Positions 33,703 through 42,752 of a DNA stretch of 64,000 bases are shown here, piece after piece. Under the pieces are notes generated by a model. That model saw nothing but the letters and a program-made list of their open reading frames with translations, ran no database searches and was not told the DNA's origin. Source of the stretch: Varibaculum massiliense (lineage in GTDB: Bacteria; Actinomycetota; Actinomycetes; Actinomycetales; Actinomycetaceae); assembly GCF_900106855.1 (NCBI RefSeq), contig NZ_FNWI01000004.1, forward strand, positions 1,984,001 through 2,048,000, given 5' to 3'. Made by a program: the position numbers and the translations under genes. Numbering within the stretch: the first letter of the stretch is position 1; each line of letters starts with the position of its first letter.

Positions 33703-35196
33703 GTGGAAGACTTTTTGAAACTCTCAGCCCTGCAGCTAGCAGAAAAGCTGCGTGGTGGGGAACTGACTTCCGAGCAGCTAACCCAGGCATGTTTGGACAG
33801 GATTGAACAGTTAAACCCCAAGCTAAACGTATTTGTGCATTTAGATCCGGAGGGCGCGCTCGAGACTGCCCGCCGCGTAGATAAGGCTCGCCAGGGCGGA
33901 GAAGAGCTGCATCCCCTGGCAGGAGTGCCGATTGCCTTGAAAGACAATATGGTTACCCGCGGGCAGGAAACTACTTGTGCCTCAAAGATTTTGGCTGGTT
34001 GGAAACCTCCCTACGATGCCACGGTAGTTACCAAAATCAAGGATGCGGGGTTGCCGATTATCGGTAAAACCAATATGGACGAGTTTGCGATGGGGTCGTC
34101 TACTGAACATTCTGCTTTCGGTCCTACTCACAACCCCTGGGATTCTACCCGGATTCCCGGCGGCTCCGGGGGAGGCTCGGCCTCGGCAGTAGCCTCCTTT
34201 ATGGTGCCTTTAGCTTTAGGTTCCGATACTGGCGGCTCGATTCGCCAGCCCGGTGCGGTCACTGGCACCGTAGGCGCCAAACCCACTTATGGTGCAGTTT
34301 CGCGTTATGGTTTGGTCGCTATGGCTTCCTCTCTAGATCAGATTGGTCCGGTGACCCGTACGGTTGCGGATGCCGCAGCGCTGCAGGAACTAGTGGGCGG
34401 GCATGATCCTTTTGACTCCACCTCCCTAGATGAGCCGGTTCCGGCTTTGCTAGAGGCCGTTAAGGAATATCAAGGTAAAACTGACCTGTCTGGGCTGCGC
34501 CTGGGGGTAGTTAAACAGGCTGGGGGAGACGGCTACGAAGAGGACGTTACCCGTGCCTTTAACGATACGGTTGCGGCTTTGAAAGAGCGGGGAGCTACGG
34601 TTACCGAAATCGATATGCCCTCCTTCAAATATGCTTTGGCTGCCTACTATTTGATTATGCCGGCGGAAGTTTCTTCTAACTTGGCGCGCTTTGACGGTAT
34701 CCGTTTCGGAATCCGGGTTGAGCCGACCTCCGGGCCGGTAACTGCGGAAACCGTAATGGCTGCCACCCGGGAAGCAGGTTTCGGGGCAGAAGTTAAACGC
34801 CGGATTATTCTGGGGACTCACGTGTTATCTGCCGGATATTTTGATGCTTACTACGGTAGCGCCCAAAAGGTGCGCACTTTGGTGCAAGAAGACTATGCCA
34901 AGGCGTTCTCGCAGGTAGATGCATTAGTATTGCCTACTTCGCCCACCGTAGCTTTCAAGCTGGGGGAAAAGATTGGCGACCCGCTGACCATGTATAACTG
35001 CGATATTGCCACTATCCCTGCGAATCTAGCGGGGATTCCGGCGATTAGCGTGCCGATTGGGCTGGATCATCAAGGATTGCCGATTGGGTTCCAGGTGATG
35101 GCGCCGCAGCGCGCCGACGCCCTCATGTATCAGGTAGCCCAAGCCGCAGTTGATGCCTGCGGCACCGACGTTCCGGCTGCTTGCCCGGTGAAGTAG
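33703..35196 (+). CDS. gatA: aspartyl/glutamyl-tRNA amidotransferase subunit A
   Basis: GatA is the amidase subunit that releases ammonia from glutamine. The 497-residue protein starts at GTG 33703 and contains the Ser-cisSer-Lys catalytic triad of amidase-signature enzymes: the lysine in ALKDNMV, the Gly/Ser-rich loop [12 protein letters not shown] and the nucleophile region [12 protein letters not shown]. It lies in the intact gatC-gatA-gatB operon. Confidence 0.97.
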   Translation: MEDFLKLSALQLAEKLRGGELTSEQLTQACLDRIEQLNPKLNVFVHLDPEGALETARRVDKARQGGEELHPLAGVPIALKDNMVTRGQETTCASKILAGWKPPYDATVVTKIKDAGLPIIGKTNMDEFAMGSSTEHSAFGPTHNPWDSTRIPGGSGGGSASAVASFMVPLALGSDTGGSIRQPGAVTGTVGAKPTYGAVSRYGLVAMASSLDQIGPVTRTVADAAALQELVGGHDPFDSTSLDEPVPALLEAVKEYQGKTDLSGLRLGVVKQAGGDGYEEDVTRAFNDTVAALKERGATVTEIDMPSFKYALAAYYLIMPAEVSSNLARFDGIRFGIRVEPTSGPVTAETVMAATREAGFGAEVKRRIILGTHVLSAGYFDAYYGSAQKVRTLVQEDYAKAFSQVDALVLPTSPTVAFKLGEKIGDPLTMYNCDIATIPANLAGIPAISVPIGLDHQGLPIGFQVMAPQRADALMYQVAQAAVDACGTDVPAACPVK

Positions 35197-35206
35197 AGGA
35201 GAAGCA

Positions 35207-36703
35207 ATGAGCGACTTAATGAAATACGAAGATGCAGTAGCCGAGTTTGATCCGGTATTGGGGCTGGAAGTCCACGTCGAGCTGGGTACCAAAACCAAGA
35301 TGTTCGATAGTGCCCCAAACTCTTCGCTAGGCGAACCCAACACCCGGGTAACCCCGGTTTCAGTGGGTCTGCCCGGCTCCCTGCCGGTAGCTAACGAGCG
35401 GGCGGTGGAATACGCGATTAAGATTGGCCTGGCCCTCAACTGCGAGATTGCCCCCTTCTGCCGGTTCGCGCGCAAAAACTACTTCTATCCCGACCTGGCG
35501 AAGGCCTACCAGATTTCCCAATTCGATGAGCCTATCGCCCATGACGGGTACGTAGATGTAGAACTTGATGATGGGGAAATCTTCCGGGTCAATATTGAAC
35601 GCGCCCATATGGAAGAGGACGCCGGGAAGAACACCCATATTGGGGGAGATGCCGGACGTATCCAAGGCGCCGCCTATTCCCTGGTGGACTACAACCGCGC
35701 CGGGGTACCGCTGGTAGAAATCGTTTCGCGTCCTATCGAGGGTGCTGGCGCGAAAACCCCGCAGGTAGCTGCGGCTTATGTGCGTACTCTGCGCGATATT
35801 TTCCGGGCGTTAGAGGTTTCCGAGGCACGGATGGAACGCGGAAACGTGCGCGCCGATGTGAACGTATCTTTGCGACCCAGTCCCGATGCTCCCTTGGGAA
35901 CCCGCACTGAAACTAAGAACGTGAACTCGTTCAAAGCGATCGAAAAAACGGTTACCTACGAGATTCGCCGCCAGGCAAAGATACTCTCTGAAGGCGGCAA
36001 AGTAATCCAGGAAACTCGTCACTGGCACGAGGACACTTCCTCTACCTCTGCTGGGCGCGAAAAATCGGATGCCGAAGATTACCGTTACTTCCCGGAACCG
36101 GATCTAGTGCCGGTAGCCCCCGCGAAAGAATGGGTAGAGGAGCTGCGTGCCAATCTGCCGGAACTGCCGGTAGCCCGGCGCCGCCGTCTGCGCGAAGAAT
36201 ACGGTTTTTCCGATATGGAAATGCGGGATGTAGTAAACGCCGATGCTTTGGACATTATCGAGGCCACTGTCGCCGCGGGTGCCGCGCCCCAGGCCGCGCG
36301 TAAATGGTGGATGGGGGAAATCTCCCGGATAGCCAAAGAAAAGAACCTGGAGCTAGAACAGGTAGCAGCCACTCCTTCCGATGTAGCGCAGCTACAAGAC
36401 CTGGTAGACCAGGGTAAACTCAACGATAAGTTGGCGCGCAAGGTGATTGCCGGGGTACTTGAAGGTGAAGGCACCCCCGCCGAAGTGATGAAAGCGCGGG
36501 GACTAGAAATCGTGCGGGACACCGCTGCTCTACAGGCAGCTGTCGCCCAGGTGATTGCGGATAACCCGAAAGTGGTGGAGCAAATCAAAGGCGGGAAAGT
36601 CAAGGCGATTGGCGCCCTCATGGGGGGAGTTATGCGTGCCACCAAGGGGCAGGCAGATGCCGGTGAAGCTCGGGAAATGATTCTTAAGCAAATCAACGGC
36701 TAG
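35207..36703 (+). CDS. gatB: aspartyl/glutamyl-tRNA amidotransferase subunit B
   Basis: GatB activates the misacylated tRNA with ATP and transfers ammonia. The 498-residue protein shows [15 protein letters not shown] and the family segment [18 protein letters not shown], followed by the helical tail and the YqeY-like C-terminal domain ending in [23 protein letters not shown] lies just before ATG 35207. It is the last gene of the gat operon and converges with the macrodomain gene. Confidence 0.97.
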   Translation: MSDLMKYEDAVAEFDPVLGLEVHVELGTKTKMFDSAPNSSLGEPNTRVTPVSVGLPGSLPVANERAVEYAIKIGLALNCEIAPFCRFARKNYFYPDLAKAYQISQFDEPIAHDGYVDVELDDGEIFRVNIERAHMEEDAGKNTHIGGDAGRIQGAAYSLVDYNRAGVPLVEIVSRPIEGAGAKTPQVAAAYVRTLRDIFRALEVSEARMERGNVRADVNVSLRPSPDAPLGTRTETKNVNSFKAIEKTVTYEIRRQAKILSEGGKVIQETRHWHEDTSSTSAGREKSDAEDYRYFPEPDLVPVAPAKEWVEELRANLPELPVARRRRLREEYGFSDMEMRDVVNADALDIIEATVAAGAAPQAARKWWMGEISRIAKEKNLELEQVAATPSDVAQLQDLVDQGKLNDKLARKVIAGVLEGEGTPAEVMKARGLEIVRDTAALQAAVAQVIADNPKVVEQIKGGKVKAIGALMGGVMRATKGQADAGEAREMILKQING

Positions 36704-36754
36704 TTTCTTCACTTAGCTAGATCAGGCGCGGGGGATAGATTTTTCCTCCTGCCC

Positions 36755-36792
36755 AAGAATTCGGAAAACGTAGCGACGTTTTCCGAATTCTT
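36755..36792. terminator. perfect 17-bp hairpin after gatB
   Basis: The arms 36755-36771 and 36776-36792 are perfectly complementary around the 4-nt loop AGCG; each arm contains GAATTCGG and AAAACGT. It lies 51 bases after the gatB stop. No T-run follows, so termination is possible but the perfect palindrome suggests another structural role as well. Confidence 0.6.
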
Positions 36793-36950
36793 ATGCCCAC
36801 CGCACCCACTCGGATAAAATCTCTCCCCCGCGCTACAACGGCAAACGCGACCGTGATTTTTGGACTATATGAGGCTTGTCTCCCGCGGTATCCCCACTTT
36901 ACAAGGCATGGTAACTGGCGTAAATATCCTGCACATGAAACGCAACCGCG

Positions 36951-37049
36951 CGAGGGCGGATTTATGCCGATCAGGCTAGGCGGGCGTAAAACTCGCAAAA
37001 GACTCCAGTCTTTTGCGAGTTTTTGGGCGGGAGGCTAAATCCGCCCTCG
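36951..37049. terminator. two-tier hairpin with T-run
   Basis: The inner arms 36988-37004 and 37007-37023 are perfectly complementary over 17 bp and end in a T-run (TTTTT), with AAAA on the opposite side, so this core can terminate both strands. It is enclosed by a second perfect stem: CGAGGGCGGATTTA at 36951-36964 with TAAATCCGCCCTCG at 37036-37049. Confidence 0.65.
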
Positions 37050-37136
37050 TGCGTACGTATCTACACGGAGTTTGGCGGGAGGAAAAATCTCTCCTTCGCA
37101 TAGAAATCTGCCCTCTCGCCTTCGGGAACTCGACTG

Positions 37137-37664
37137 CTACTGGGCGATTGCTGTTAGGGCCTGTTGGTAGACTTGCTGGTCTTCAGGGCTAAAGCAGCAG
37201 ATAATCACGGATTTTAGGGTGGAGGGGGAGGCTGCGAAGTCTTTGATTTCTCCCATTGCGATCTGGGCGGCCTGCTCTATGGGGAAGCGGTATACCCCGG
37301 TGGAAATCGAGGGGAAGGCAATGGAGTGGCAATGATTTTCCGCGGCTAGATGCAGGCAGTTGCGCCAGCAGGTCGCCAGGAGCTCGGCTTCCCGGCTGCC
37401 TCCGCCATGCCAAACCGGGCCGGGAGTATGAATCACGTGCTTGGCAGGCAGGTTGTAGCCCCCGGTAATCTTGGCTTGCCCGGTGCGCGCCCCACCCAGG
37501 GTGCGACATTCTTGCAGCAGCCCGGGACCAGCTGTGCGGTGGATAGCGCCGTCTACGCCGCCTCCTCCCAAGAGGGAAGTATTAGCTGCGTTTACAATCG
37601 CGTCTACTTCCAAGATAGTGATATCGGATAGAATTACCTCTACCTGCAGTTTTCCTAGTTGCAT
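37137..37664 (-). CDS. macrodomain protein (ADP-ribose/O-acetyl-ADP-ribose hydrolase type)
   Basis: The 175-residue single macrodomain has VDAIVNAANTSLLGGGGVDG, the ADP-ribose-binding loop, then GPVWHGG and the second loop FPSISTGVYRFP. This places it with the MacroD/YmdB-type enzymes that remove ADP-ribose from proteins or O-acetyl-ADP-ribose. The ATG at 37664 lies inside the 3' end of msrA (10-base overlap), so the two genes are translationally coupled on the minus strand. The physiological substrate is not evident. Confidence 0.93.
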   Translation of the reverse strand: MQLGKLQVEVILSDITILEVDAIVNAANTSLLGGGGVDGAIHRTAGPGLLQECRTLGGARTGQAKITGGYNLPAKHVIHTPGPVWHGGGSREAELLATCWRNCLHLAAENHCHSIAFPSISTGVYRFPIEQAAQIAMGEIKDFAASPSTLKSVIICCFSPEDQQVYQQALTAIAQ

Positions 37665-38176
37665 TTCATTAGTCCATTATCTTTAATCGAGCAGTACCCA
37701 AAGGGATTCTTTTCTAGATAGCGTTGATGATATTCCTCAGCCGGGTAAAATACGGGAAGCTGAGTGGCAGTCGAGATTTCGGTGACGGGCTCGGCGCCGT
37801 AGAGGGTTTGAATTTTGGGAGAGAGCTCCAACAACACCGCCCGTGCCTCATTTTCTTGAGTAAGGCTAGTGGGGAAAATCTGGGAGCGGTATTGGGAACC
37901 TATATCGGCGCCCTGACGGTTACGGGTGGTGGGATTATGGTGGGAGAAAAATATCTTTAGCAGCTGACGGTAGCCGACCTGCTCTGGGTTGAAATCTACC
38001 CGCACGGTTTCCGCATGCCCGGTAGCATCGGTACAAACCTGCTGGTAACTGGGATTCTCGGTATTTCCTCCCATATAGCCGACCGCAGTTTGTATTACCC
38101 CGGGGATCCCTGCGAAAAGGCGTTCGGCTCCCCAAAAGCAGCCCATTGCAAAATAAGCGGTTTCGGTGTTTCCCAT
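37655..38176 (-). CDS. msrA: peptide-methionine (S)-S-oxide reductase MsrA
   Basis: MsrA repairs S-sulfoxides of methionine. The 173-residue protein has the catalytic motif GCFWGAE (AMGCFWGAERLF) near residue 13 and the HNPTTRNRQGADIGSQYRS segment typical of the family. It is encoded upstream of, and overlapping, the macrodomain gene, an oxidative-damage theme that is suggestive only. Confidence 0.96.
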   Translation of the reverse strand: MGNTETAYFAMGCFWGAERLFAGIPGVIQTAVGYMGGNTENPSYQQVCTDATGHAETVRVDFNPEQVGYRQLLKIFFSHHNPTTRNRQGADIGSQYRSQIFPTSLTQENEARAVLLELSPKIQTLYGAEPVTEISTATQLPVFYPAEEYHQRYLEKNPFGYCSIKDNGLMKCN

Positions 38177-38227
38177 GGCTTCAGTATAGAGGGCGAGAAG
38201 ATACTACTTTCGGTAGAAGGCAGGTAG

Positions 38228-39067
38228 TTACTCCAAGAAATCGTCAGTGACCGGAACTAGCTGCGGATATTTAGGGCTGCGACCGTCTCCAGAGGAACGT
38301 CCTCGAGAATGGCGTGTTACCCATGGCCATAAATGATCCTTTACCCAGGCGATATTTTCTGAGGCGGCAAAGCGGTCTTTTCCGGCAGGAGCCGGGGTTT
38401 GATAGTCAGCATCTACTATGGGTTGCCCTAAAGCCTCCAGGGCGGCGTTCATCATTATTTGATGACCTTCCCCGGTTAAATGTAAACGATCAGGTGCCCA
38501 TATAGCAGTATCATTGAGCGAGCGTAGCCCCCATTGATCCATCACATAGCAGCCGTGACGGCGCGCAATCGACCAGAGATTAGAGTTGAAGATCGCCACC
38601 GTGGGGCGGGTAAGTTCCAGTACCGGGGAGTGGCGCGGCGCATAGTGGGCGCAAAGTAACACTTCAATCCCGTGTGCGCGTACCTTGACCACCATTTCTT
38701 CTAACAGCTCCGTCACTTTATCGGCAGAGGATCCGGGACGAATCATGTCGTTACCGCCGGCGATAATCGACATTAGTGCCGGTTTCATCGCGATGGCGGC
38801 ATCCAATTGTTCCCGGTTTACTTGTCCAATGAGTTTTCCTCGTATGGCCAGGTTAGCGTATTTTAGGGGCTCTTGGCCGGCAGCTATTCGGCGTCGAGAA
38901 ATCTCCATCGCCAAGCGGTCAGCCCATCCCACATAAAGTGGGTCATCGCTGCCGTCTTCTAGGGCATCGGTCATTCCCTCGGTGAAAGAATCTCCAATCG
39001 CTACAAAGCTGTCCCAAGGGGGAACAACTGGAGCTGCTGCTGCATCTTCCTTATCAGTTGTACTCAC
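38228..39067 (-). CDS. SGNH/GDSL-family hydrolase
   Basis: The 279-residue protein starts at GTG 39067. Block I is FVAIGDSFTEG with the nucleophile serine, block III is IAGGNDM with the oxyanion asparagine, and block V is DRLHLTGEGH with the catalytic Asp and His. No signal peptide is seen, so it is probably cytoplasmic. The substrate may be a lipid, acyl or acetyl ester. A C-terminal segment rich in Trp, Arg and Ser follows the catalytic domain. The hairpin array begins about 50 bases upstream of its start. Confidence 0.88.
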   Translation of the reverse strand: MSTTDKEDAAAAPVVPPWDSFVAIGDSFTEGMTDALEDGSDDPLYVGWADRLAMEISRRRIAAGQEPLKYANLAIRGKLIGQVNREQLDAAIAMKPALMSIIAGGNDMIRPGSSADKVTELLEEMVVKVRAHGIEVLLCAHYAPRHSPVLELTRPTVAIFNSNLWSIARRHGCYVMDQWGLRSLNDTAIWAPDRLHLTGEGHQIMMNAALEALGQPIVDADYQTPAPAGKDRFAASENIAWVKDHLWPWVTRHSRGRSSGDGRSPKYPQLVPVTDDFLE

Positions 39068-39119
39068 GCCTCCACCCTAAACGCCAAGAAAACTATCTGC
39101 AACGGTTACGTAGAACCCG

Positions 39120-39600
39120 AAAATGAGCATTAGCCCGTAAGGGCTGGCGCGGGGAGGTTGCGAACGCGGGTTGAGCGTTCGCCCGCGCCAGTGGTTTTCG
39201 GGGGCTGTGCTCCGAAAACCCTTGCTGGTGCGTAGCACCGCCGATTCCCGCTAGCTCCACCGTGACGAACCCGAACGGTGCGAAAACCGTTCGGGTTTTC
39301 GTATTAGTGAGGGTGAGGAAACGGTGCGCAACACGAAGTGTTGCTAGCACGGTGAGTCCGAACGGTGAAAAAGCCGTTTGGGCTTTTTTATTAGTGAGGA
39401 CGACGAAATCGTGCGTAATCCCGTCAGGGATTACTGGCACAAAGACGATGAACGGTGAAGAAACTTGTTTCTTCATTAGTGAATCGGAGGAAGTTGTGCG
39501 CAACACCTAAGTGTTGCTTGCACTTCGTTGGCGCAACACGAAGAGTTGCTAGCGCGGCGAACCCGAACGGTGCGAAAACCGTTCGGGTTTTCGGTATTAA
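39120..39600. repeat. array of paired-hairpin modules with covarying arms
   Basis: The 700-base spacer before the iron-transport operon holds at least nine hairpins. Three consecutive modules share the blocks GAACGGTG (39273, 39360, 39440), then a hairpin, then ATTAGTGA, then GTGC, a second hairpin and GCAC. The second hairpins are GCAACAC/GTGTTGC (39328-39344), GTAATCCC/GGGATTAC (39415-39434) and GCAACAC/GTGTTGC (39500-39517). The first hairpins are CGAAAACC/GGTTTTCG (39281-39301), AAAAGCC/GGCTTTT (39369-39387) and TGAAGAAAC/GTTTCTTCA (39446-39465). The arms differ but pairing is kept. A fourth copy at 39565 repeats the first hairpin. Upstream are GGCGCGGG/CCCGCGCC, GCGAACGC/GCGTTCGC, GGTTTTCGG/CCGAAAACC and GGTGC/GCACC stems. 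Several resemble terminators. I do not recognise the family. Confidence 0.75.
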
Positions 39601-39628
39601 CCCAAAATGCGTGAGGCATGTCAGATTA

Positions 39629-39657
39629 TTGACACCAGGGTAGGAACATGTTTTAAT
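39629..39657 (+). promoter_or_regulatory. sigma-70-type promoter of the iron-transport operon
   Basis: TTGACA at 39629-39634 and TTTAAT at 39652-39657 are separated by 17 bases, a near-consensus promoter lying about 110 bases before the substrate-binding-protein start. It directly follows the hairpin array. Confidence 0.65.
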
Positions 39658-39680
39658 CAATTATTAAATCGAATGATTGA
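39657..39680 (+). promoter_or_regulatory. AT-rich inverted repeat at the predicted transcription start
   Basis: TCAATTA at 39657-39663 and TGATTGA at 39674-39680 form an inverted repeat with one mismatch and a 10-base spacer. It covers the expected transcription start of the iron-transport operon, so it is a candidate operator for an iron-responsive repressor. It does not match a textbook Fur or DtxR box. Confidence 0.4.
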
Positions 39681-39768
39681 ATAACTGTTGGTTAGAGTCC
39701 GCCAACGCACCTCAACCACTCTTTGCTCGGATGTGGTGCGACCAAAATTAAGAAAGAAAGTCGTGGTT

Positions 39769-40944
39769 ATGAGCTTTAACATACGAAAAACATTTTCTAG
39801 TCTCATTGTCAGCGTAGCAATGATCTGTTCGCTGGCCGGCTGCGGCGCTCTGGGAGGGAGCTCTTCTGCCTCTAAATCGGATCAGGCAACAACATCCGCG
39901 TCCCAAGGCGTAACTATCACGGATGTTACAGGCAATACTGTTAAATTGAAGAAACCGCTTGAGAAGGCGGCTATTCAATTGTCGGGCTCGGGCGGACCTT
40001 TTTTGACGATGGCGGCTCTCGACCGAGACAACTACACTTCTAAGATTGGCGCAATGGACAAGGGACTGGAATCTAACCGCCAAGACCTCTGGTCACTCTT
40101 AGTCAAGGCCAACCCGGAGTTAGCTGATATCCCGAAAATTGGTGATGCGACAAAGGATCAGCTCACCGCCGAGCAATTGCTGGCGGATGGTGTCGATGGA
40201 ATTATCGCTCCTGTTACCCAAAAAGCAAAGATGGACGTTATCGCTGATAAATCAGGGTTGCCAGTTATCTACATTGATTATCATGGGCAAGACCTGAAAA
40301 ACCACATCAAATCCACGAAGATTATCGCGGAGGCAACCGGCCTAACTAAGAACGAAAAAGCAATCACAAAGTTCTATTCTGACATCGTCGGTGACATAGA
40401 AAAGCGTGCTGCGAAACTTAAAAAATCTGAATCAGTGTATTTTGAAACTTCGTCGGGTGGGCCAAAGGAATTTGGAAACACCTATGGCTCAGGAACGATG
40501 TGGGGTGCAATCCTCGAGGATGTTGGCGCCGATAACATCGCAAAACAGTTTCTCGATGCAAAAGATGCGCAACCGCTTTCCGCTGAACAAGTGCTGGTAA
40601 GTAACCCAGACAAAATTATCTTCTCGGGTTCCCTGTGGGCGGATCAGCCGGATTCAGTGAAGATGGGTTTCTCCGTGTCGAAGGAAGAAGCGCGGGCATC
40701 TATCGCCCCCTTCCTGGAACGTGACGGCTGGGACAAACTAAAGGCAGTAAAGAACAAAGAGATATACGCGATCGGCCATCCGCTGACCCGTGACATGCTT
40801 GACTTTTACTCCTACGCAAGACTTGCCAAACTGTTCCATCCAAAAGAATTCGATGATCTCGATCCGGATGCGTTAATCAAGGAGTACTTCGACAAGTTCA
40901 TGCCTATTAAGTACCAGGGGACATGGTTTATCAAGTATGAGTAG
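39769..40944 (+). CDS. iron/siderophore ABC transporter substrate-binding lipoprotein
   Basis: The start is placed at ATG 39769, giving 391 residues with a lipoprotein signal peptide and lipobox LAGC (Cys25); 27 in-frame codons upstream would put extra residues before the signal. The mature part follows the FecB/TroA-like two-lobe fold: LSGSGGPFLTMAALD, the GIIAPVTQKAK region and a closing domain with IYAIGHPLTRDM. The ligand is probably a ferric chelate or another metal-bearing compound. It is the first gene of a three-gene uptake operon. Glycine codon GGG, frequent in neighbouring chromosomal genes, is rare here, consistent with acquired DNA. Confidence 0.9.
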   Translation: MSFNIRKTFSSLIVSVAMICSLAGCGALGGSSSASKSDQATTSASQGVTITDVTGNTVKLKKPLEKAAIQLSGSGGPFLTMAALDRDNYTSKIGAMDKGLESNRQDLWSLLVKANPELADIPKIGDATKDQLTAEQLLADGVDGIIAPVTQKAKMDVIADKSGLPVIYIDYHGQDLKNHIKSTKIIAEATGLTKNEKAITKFYSDIVGDIEKRAAKLKKSESVYFETSSGGPKEFGNTYGSGTMWGAILEDVGADNIAKQFLDAKDAQPLSAEQVLVSNPDKIIFSGSLWADQPDSVKMGFSVSKEEARASIAPFLERDGWDKLKAVKNKEIYAIGHPLTRDMLDFYSYARLAKLFHPKEFDDLDPDALIKEYFDKFMPIKYQGTWFIKYE

Positions 40945-41932
40945 TGCGAAAGTGCGGCATCTTCCGCGCGGGCTGTGGATCGTACTTGCCGCTTTAGCGG
41001 TCATCGCTCTGTTTGGGGTTGACCTTTGTGTTGGCCCTGCGAAGATCACACTCTCGAATCTGGCCGTGGTGTTTGACCCTAATACAGTCGAGCATATTGC
41101 ATTCTTCCGAATACGCATGCCCGCAGCTCTCATGGCAGTCGGGGTGGGCTTAAGTCTTGGGTTGGCCGGCGCGGTAATGCAAACAATATTGAACAACCCG
41201 CTGGCCTCTCCATTTACTCTCGGTGTTTCTTCCGCAGCGAGTTTGGGGGCGGCAATTGTATTTGTGATGGCAGTGCCGATGGTGTTCGTCACCGGTGGCG
41301 CGCTACTTGTGGCGCTCCTTTCGGTGTTCGTGATCTTCGCGGTGGGAAAGTACATTGCGATGAGCAACTCTTCGCTGGTACTCGCTGGTATTGCGCTGAA
41401 TTTTCTATTCGACGCATTTTTGTCGTTGATTCAATACCGTGCCTCAGAAGAAAGCCTTTCGTATATTGTCTTCTGGACCATGGGTGGCCTCACTCGCGGC
41501 TCGTATACTCAAGGCTGGATAATGCTTTCAGTGTTCGTCATAGTATTTGCCGTGCTCTTGCGCAATGCATGGAATCTCACAGCGTTGAAGTTCGGTGAAG
41601 CACGTGCGGATGCGCTTGGGGTGCCAGTCCAACGAGTAAAAATTGTGTCGCTGATATCGGCATCAGTGCTCACAGCACTGGCGGTGAGTTTTTGCGGGAA
41701 AATTGGTTTTATCGGGCTGGCGGCGCCGCACTTGGCACGAAGGCTCGTGTCTGAGGATCAGCGATTCTATTTGACCGGTTCTGCGATTCTTGGCGCAATG
41801 ATTCTGCTTTTCTCTTCGATTGTTTCCAAGCTGATTGTTCCCGGTGTGGTTGTGCCAATCGGCATCATCAGTTCCATTATCGGCATCCCATTCTTGGTGT
41901 ATGCCCTAGTTAGCCAGCGGCGTCAACGATAG
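40937..41932 (+). CDS. FecCD-family ABC transporter permease
   Basis: The 331-residue integral membrane protein has about nine to ten hydrophobic segments and the family hallmarks LAGAVMQTILNNPLASPFTLG and KIGFIGLAAPHLARRL. FecCD permeases move ferric siderophores, heme or cobalamin as homodimers or heterodimers. Only one permease gene is present, so a homodimer is expected. It overlaps the substrate-binding-protein gene by 8 bases. Confidence 0.95.
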   Translation: MSSAKVRHLPRGLWIVLAALAVIALFGVDLCVGPAKITLSNLAVVFDPNTVEHIAFFRIRMPAALMAVGVGLSLGLAGAVMQTILNNPLASPFTLGVSSAASLGAAIVFVMAVPMVFVTGGALLVALLSVFVIFAVGKYIAMSNSSLVLAGIALNFLFDAFLSLIQYRASEESLSYIVFWTMGGLTRGSYTQGWIMLSVFVIVFAVLLRNAWNLTALKFGEARADALGVPVQRVKIVSLISASVLTALAVSFCGKIGFIGLAAPHLARRLVSEDQRFYLTGSAILGAMILLFSSIVSKLIVPGVVVPIGIISSIIGIPFLVYALVSQRRQR

Positions 41933-41941
41933 GTGTAGAAC

Positions 41942-42733
41942 GTGATTAATGTCAGTGATTTCTCGTTTAACTATGGCAGTCGTCGAATCATCGATGGTAT
42001 TAGTTTCCAGGCGAAACCTGGTCAGGTCACCGTATTTATGGGCCGCAATGGCGTTGGGAAAACCACGCTGATGAAGGCGATTGTGCATTCGAGCAGGGAG
42101 AAGCCACGCCCGGGCACGGCAAAGTCAATTGAGGCCGTCGGTACGATGTCATATCTCAACCAGCATACCGAGGCCGATTTGCCGTTTTCGGTGTTCGAGA
42201 CAGTGTTGATAGGAAAGGTAGCGAAACTCGGGTTGCGGACTGCGCAACAGGATGTTGACGATGTTAACGAGATCTTAGACATGCTTGAACTGCAGCCCCT
42301 CAGGAACGTTGCCATCAGAAACCTCTCCGGCGGTCAACGTCAAAAGGTATTCATAGGTCAGGCAATGGTGAAAAACCCTGATGTCCTTCTTCTTGACGAA
42401 CCTACGTCAGCACTCGATATAGAAAATCAGTACCGTATTCTGCAGCAGATAAAATCACTAACCGTGGCTCGGCACATCACAACTGTGGTTACCCTGCACC
42501 AGATCGACCTCATTGAGCGTTTTGCGGATCACATTGTCGTCCTCCACGAAGGCAAGATTTATGCGGAGGGCGCGCCCAACAAGGTTTTTACGAAGCAACT
42601 CTTCAGGGAAGTTTATACGGTGGACGCAATATTGGAGTCAGTTAAAGACCGGATCCTTTTCGGGTTCGACCTCTTGGACGACCCGCATATTTCGGCCACT
42701 CAGGAGCACACCTCCAAGTTTTGCCAAAATTAG
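41942..42733 (+). CDS. iron-transport ABC ATP-binding protein
   Basis: The 263-residue ATPase starts at GTG 41942, nine bases after the permease stop. It has Walker A GRNGVGKTT, signature LSGGQRQKVFIGQAM, Walker B VLLLDEPTSALD and the switch histidine region TVVTLHQ. It belongs to the FepC/FecE type and would energise the permease encoded upstream. It is the last intact gene of the island. Confidence 0.95.
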   Translation: MINVSDFSFNYGSRRIIDGISFQAKPGQVTVFMGRNGVGKTTLMKAIVHSSREKPRPGTAKSIEAVGTMSYLNQHTEADLPFSVFETVLIGKVAKLGLRTAQQDVDDVNEILDMLELQPLRNVAIRNLSGGQRQKVFIGQAMVKNPDVLLLDEPTSALDIENQYRILQQIKSLTVARHITTVVTLHQIDLIERFADHIVVLHEGKIYAEGAPNKVFTKQLFREVYTVDAILESVKDRILFGFDLLDDPHISATQEHTSKFCQN

Positions 42734-42752
42734 CGTTAACCGAGCAAGTAAC

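Larger units (their letters stand above)
36733..37094. repeat. inverted-repeat-bounded element in the gatB/macrodomain spacer
   Basis: The 433-base gene-free spacer contains a segment whose ends are imperfect 21-bp inverted repeats: 36733-36753 matches the reverse complement of 37074-37094 at 19 of 21 positions. A related third copy of the left-end motif lies inverted at 36816-36833 and pairs 17 of 18 with 36726-36743. Between them are two strong hairpins listed separately. It may be a MITE-like non-autonomous element, a structured RNA, or a cluster of terminators. No target-site duplication is evident. Short open frames here have no coding character. Confidence 0.5.

Noticed and set aside
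36793-37038. 81-codon plus-strand open frame in the gatB/macrodomain spacer
   Set aside because: It runs through the hairpins, has no ribosome-binding site and no recognisable composition or motif.
39262-39510. Open frames on both strands through the hairpin array
   Set aside because: The repeated peptides arise from the repeated DNA modules, the frames overlap on opposite strands, and no ribosome-binding site or family signal is present.
39120-39600. Integron attC or CRISPR interpretation of the array
   Set aside because: No RYYYAAC/GTTRRRY core pairs, no integrase, no uniform repeat-spacer periodicity and no cas genes.
39680-39720. tRNA-like 3' end before the iron operon
   Set aside because: The TTGGTTAGAGTCCGCCAA stretch resembles a T arm, but no acceptor, anticodon or D arm can be built around it.
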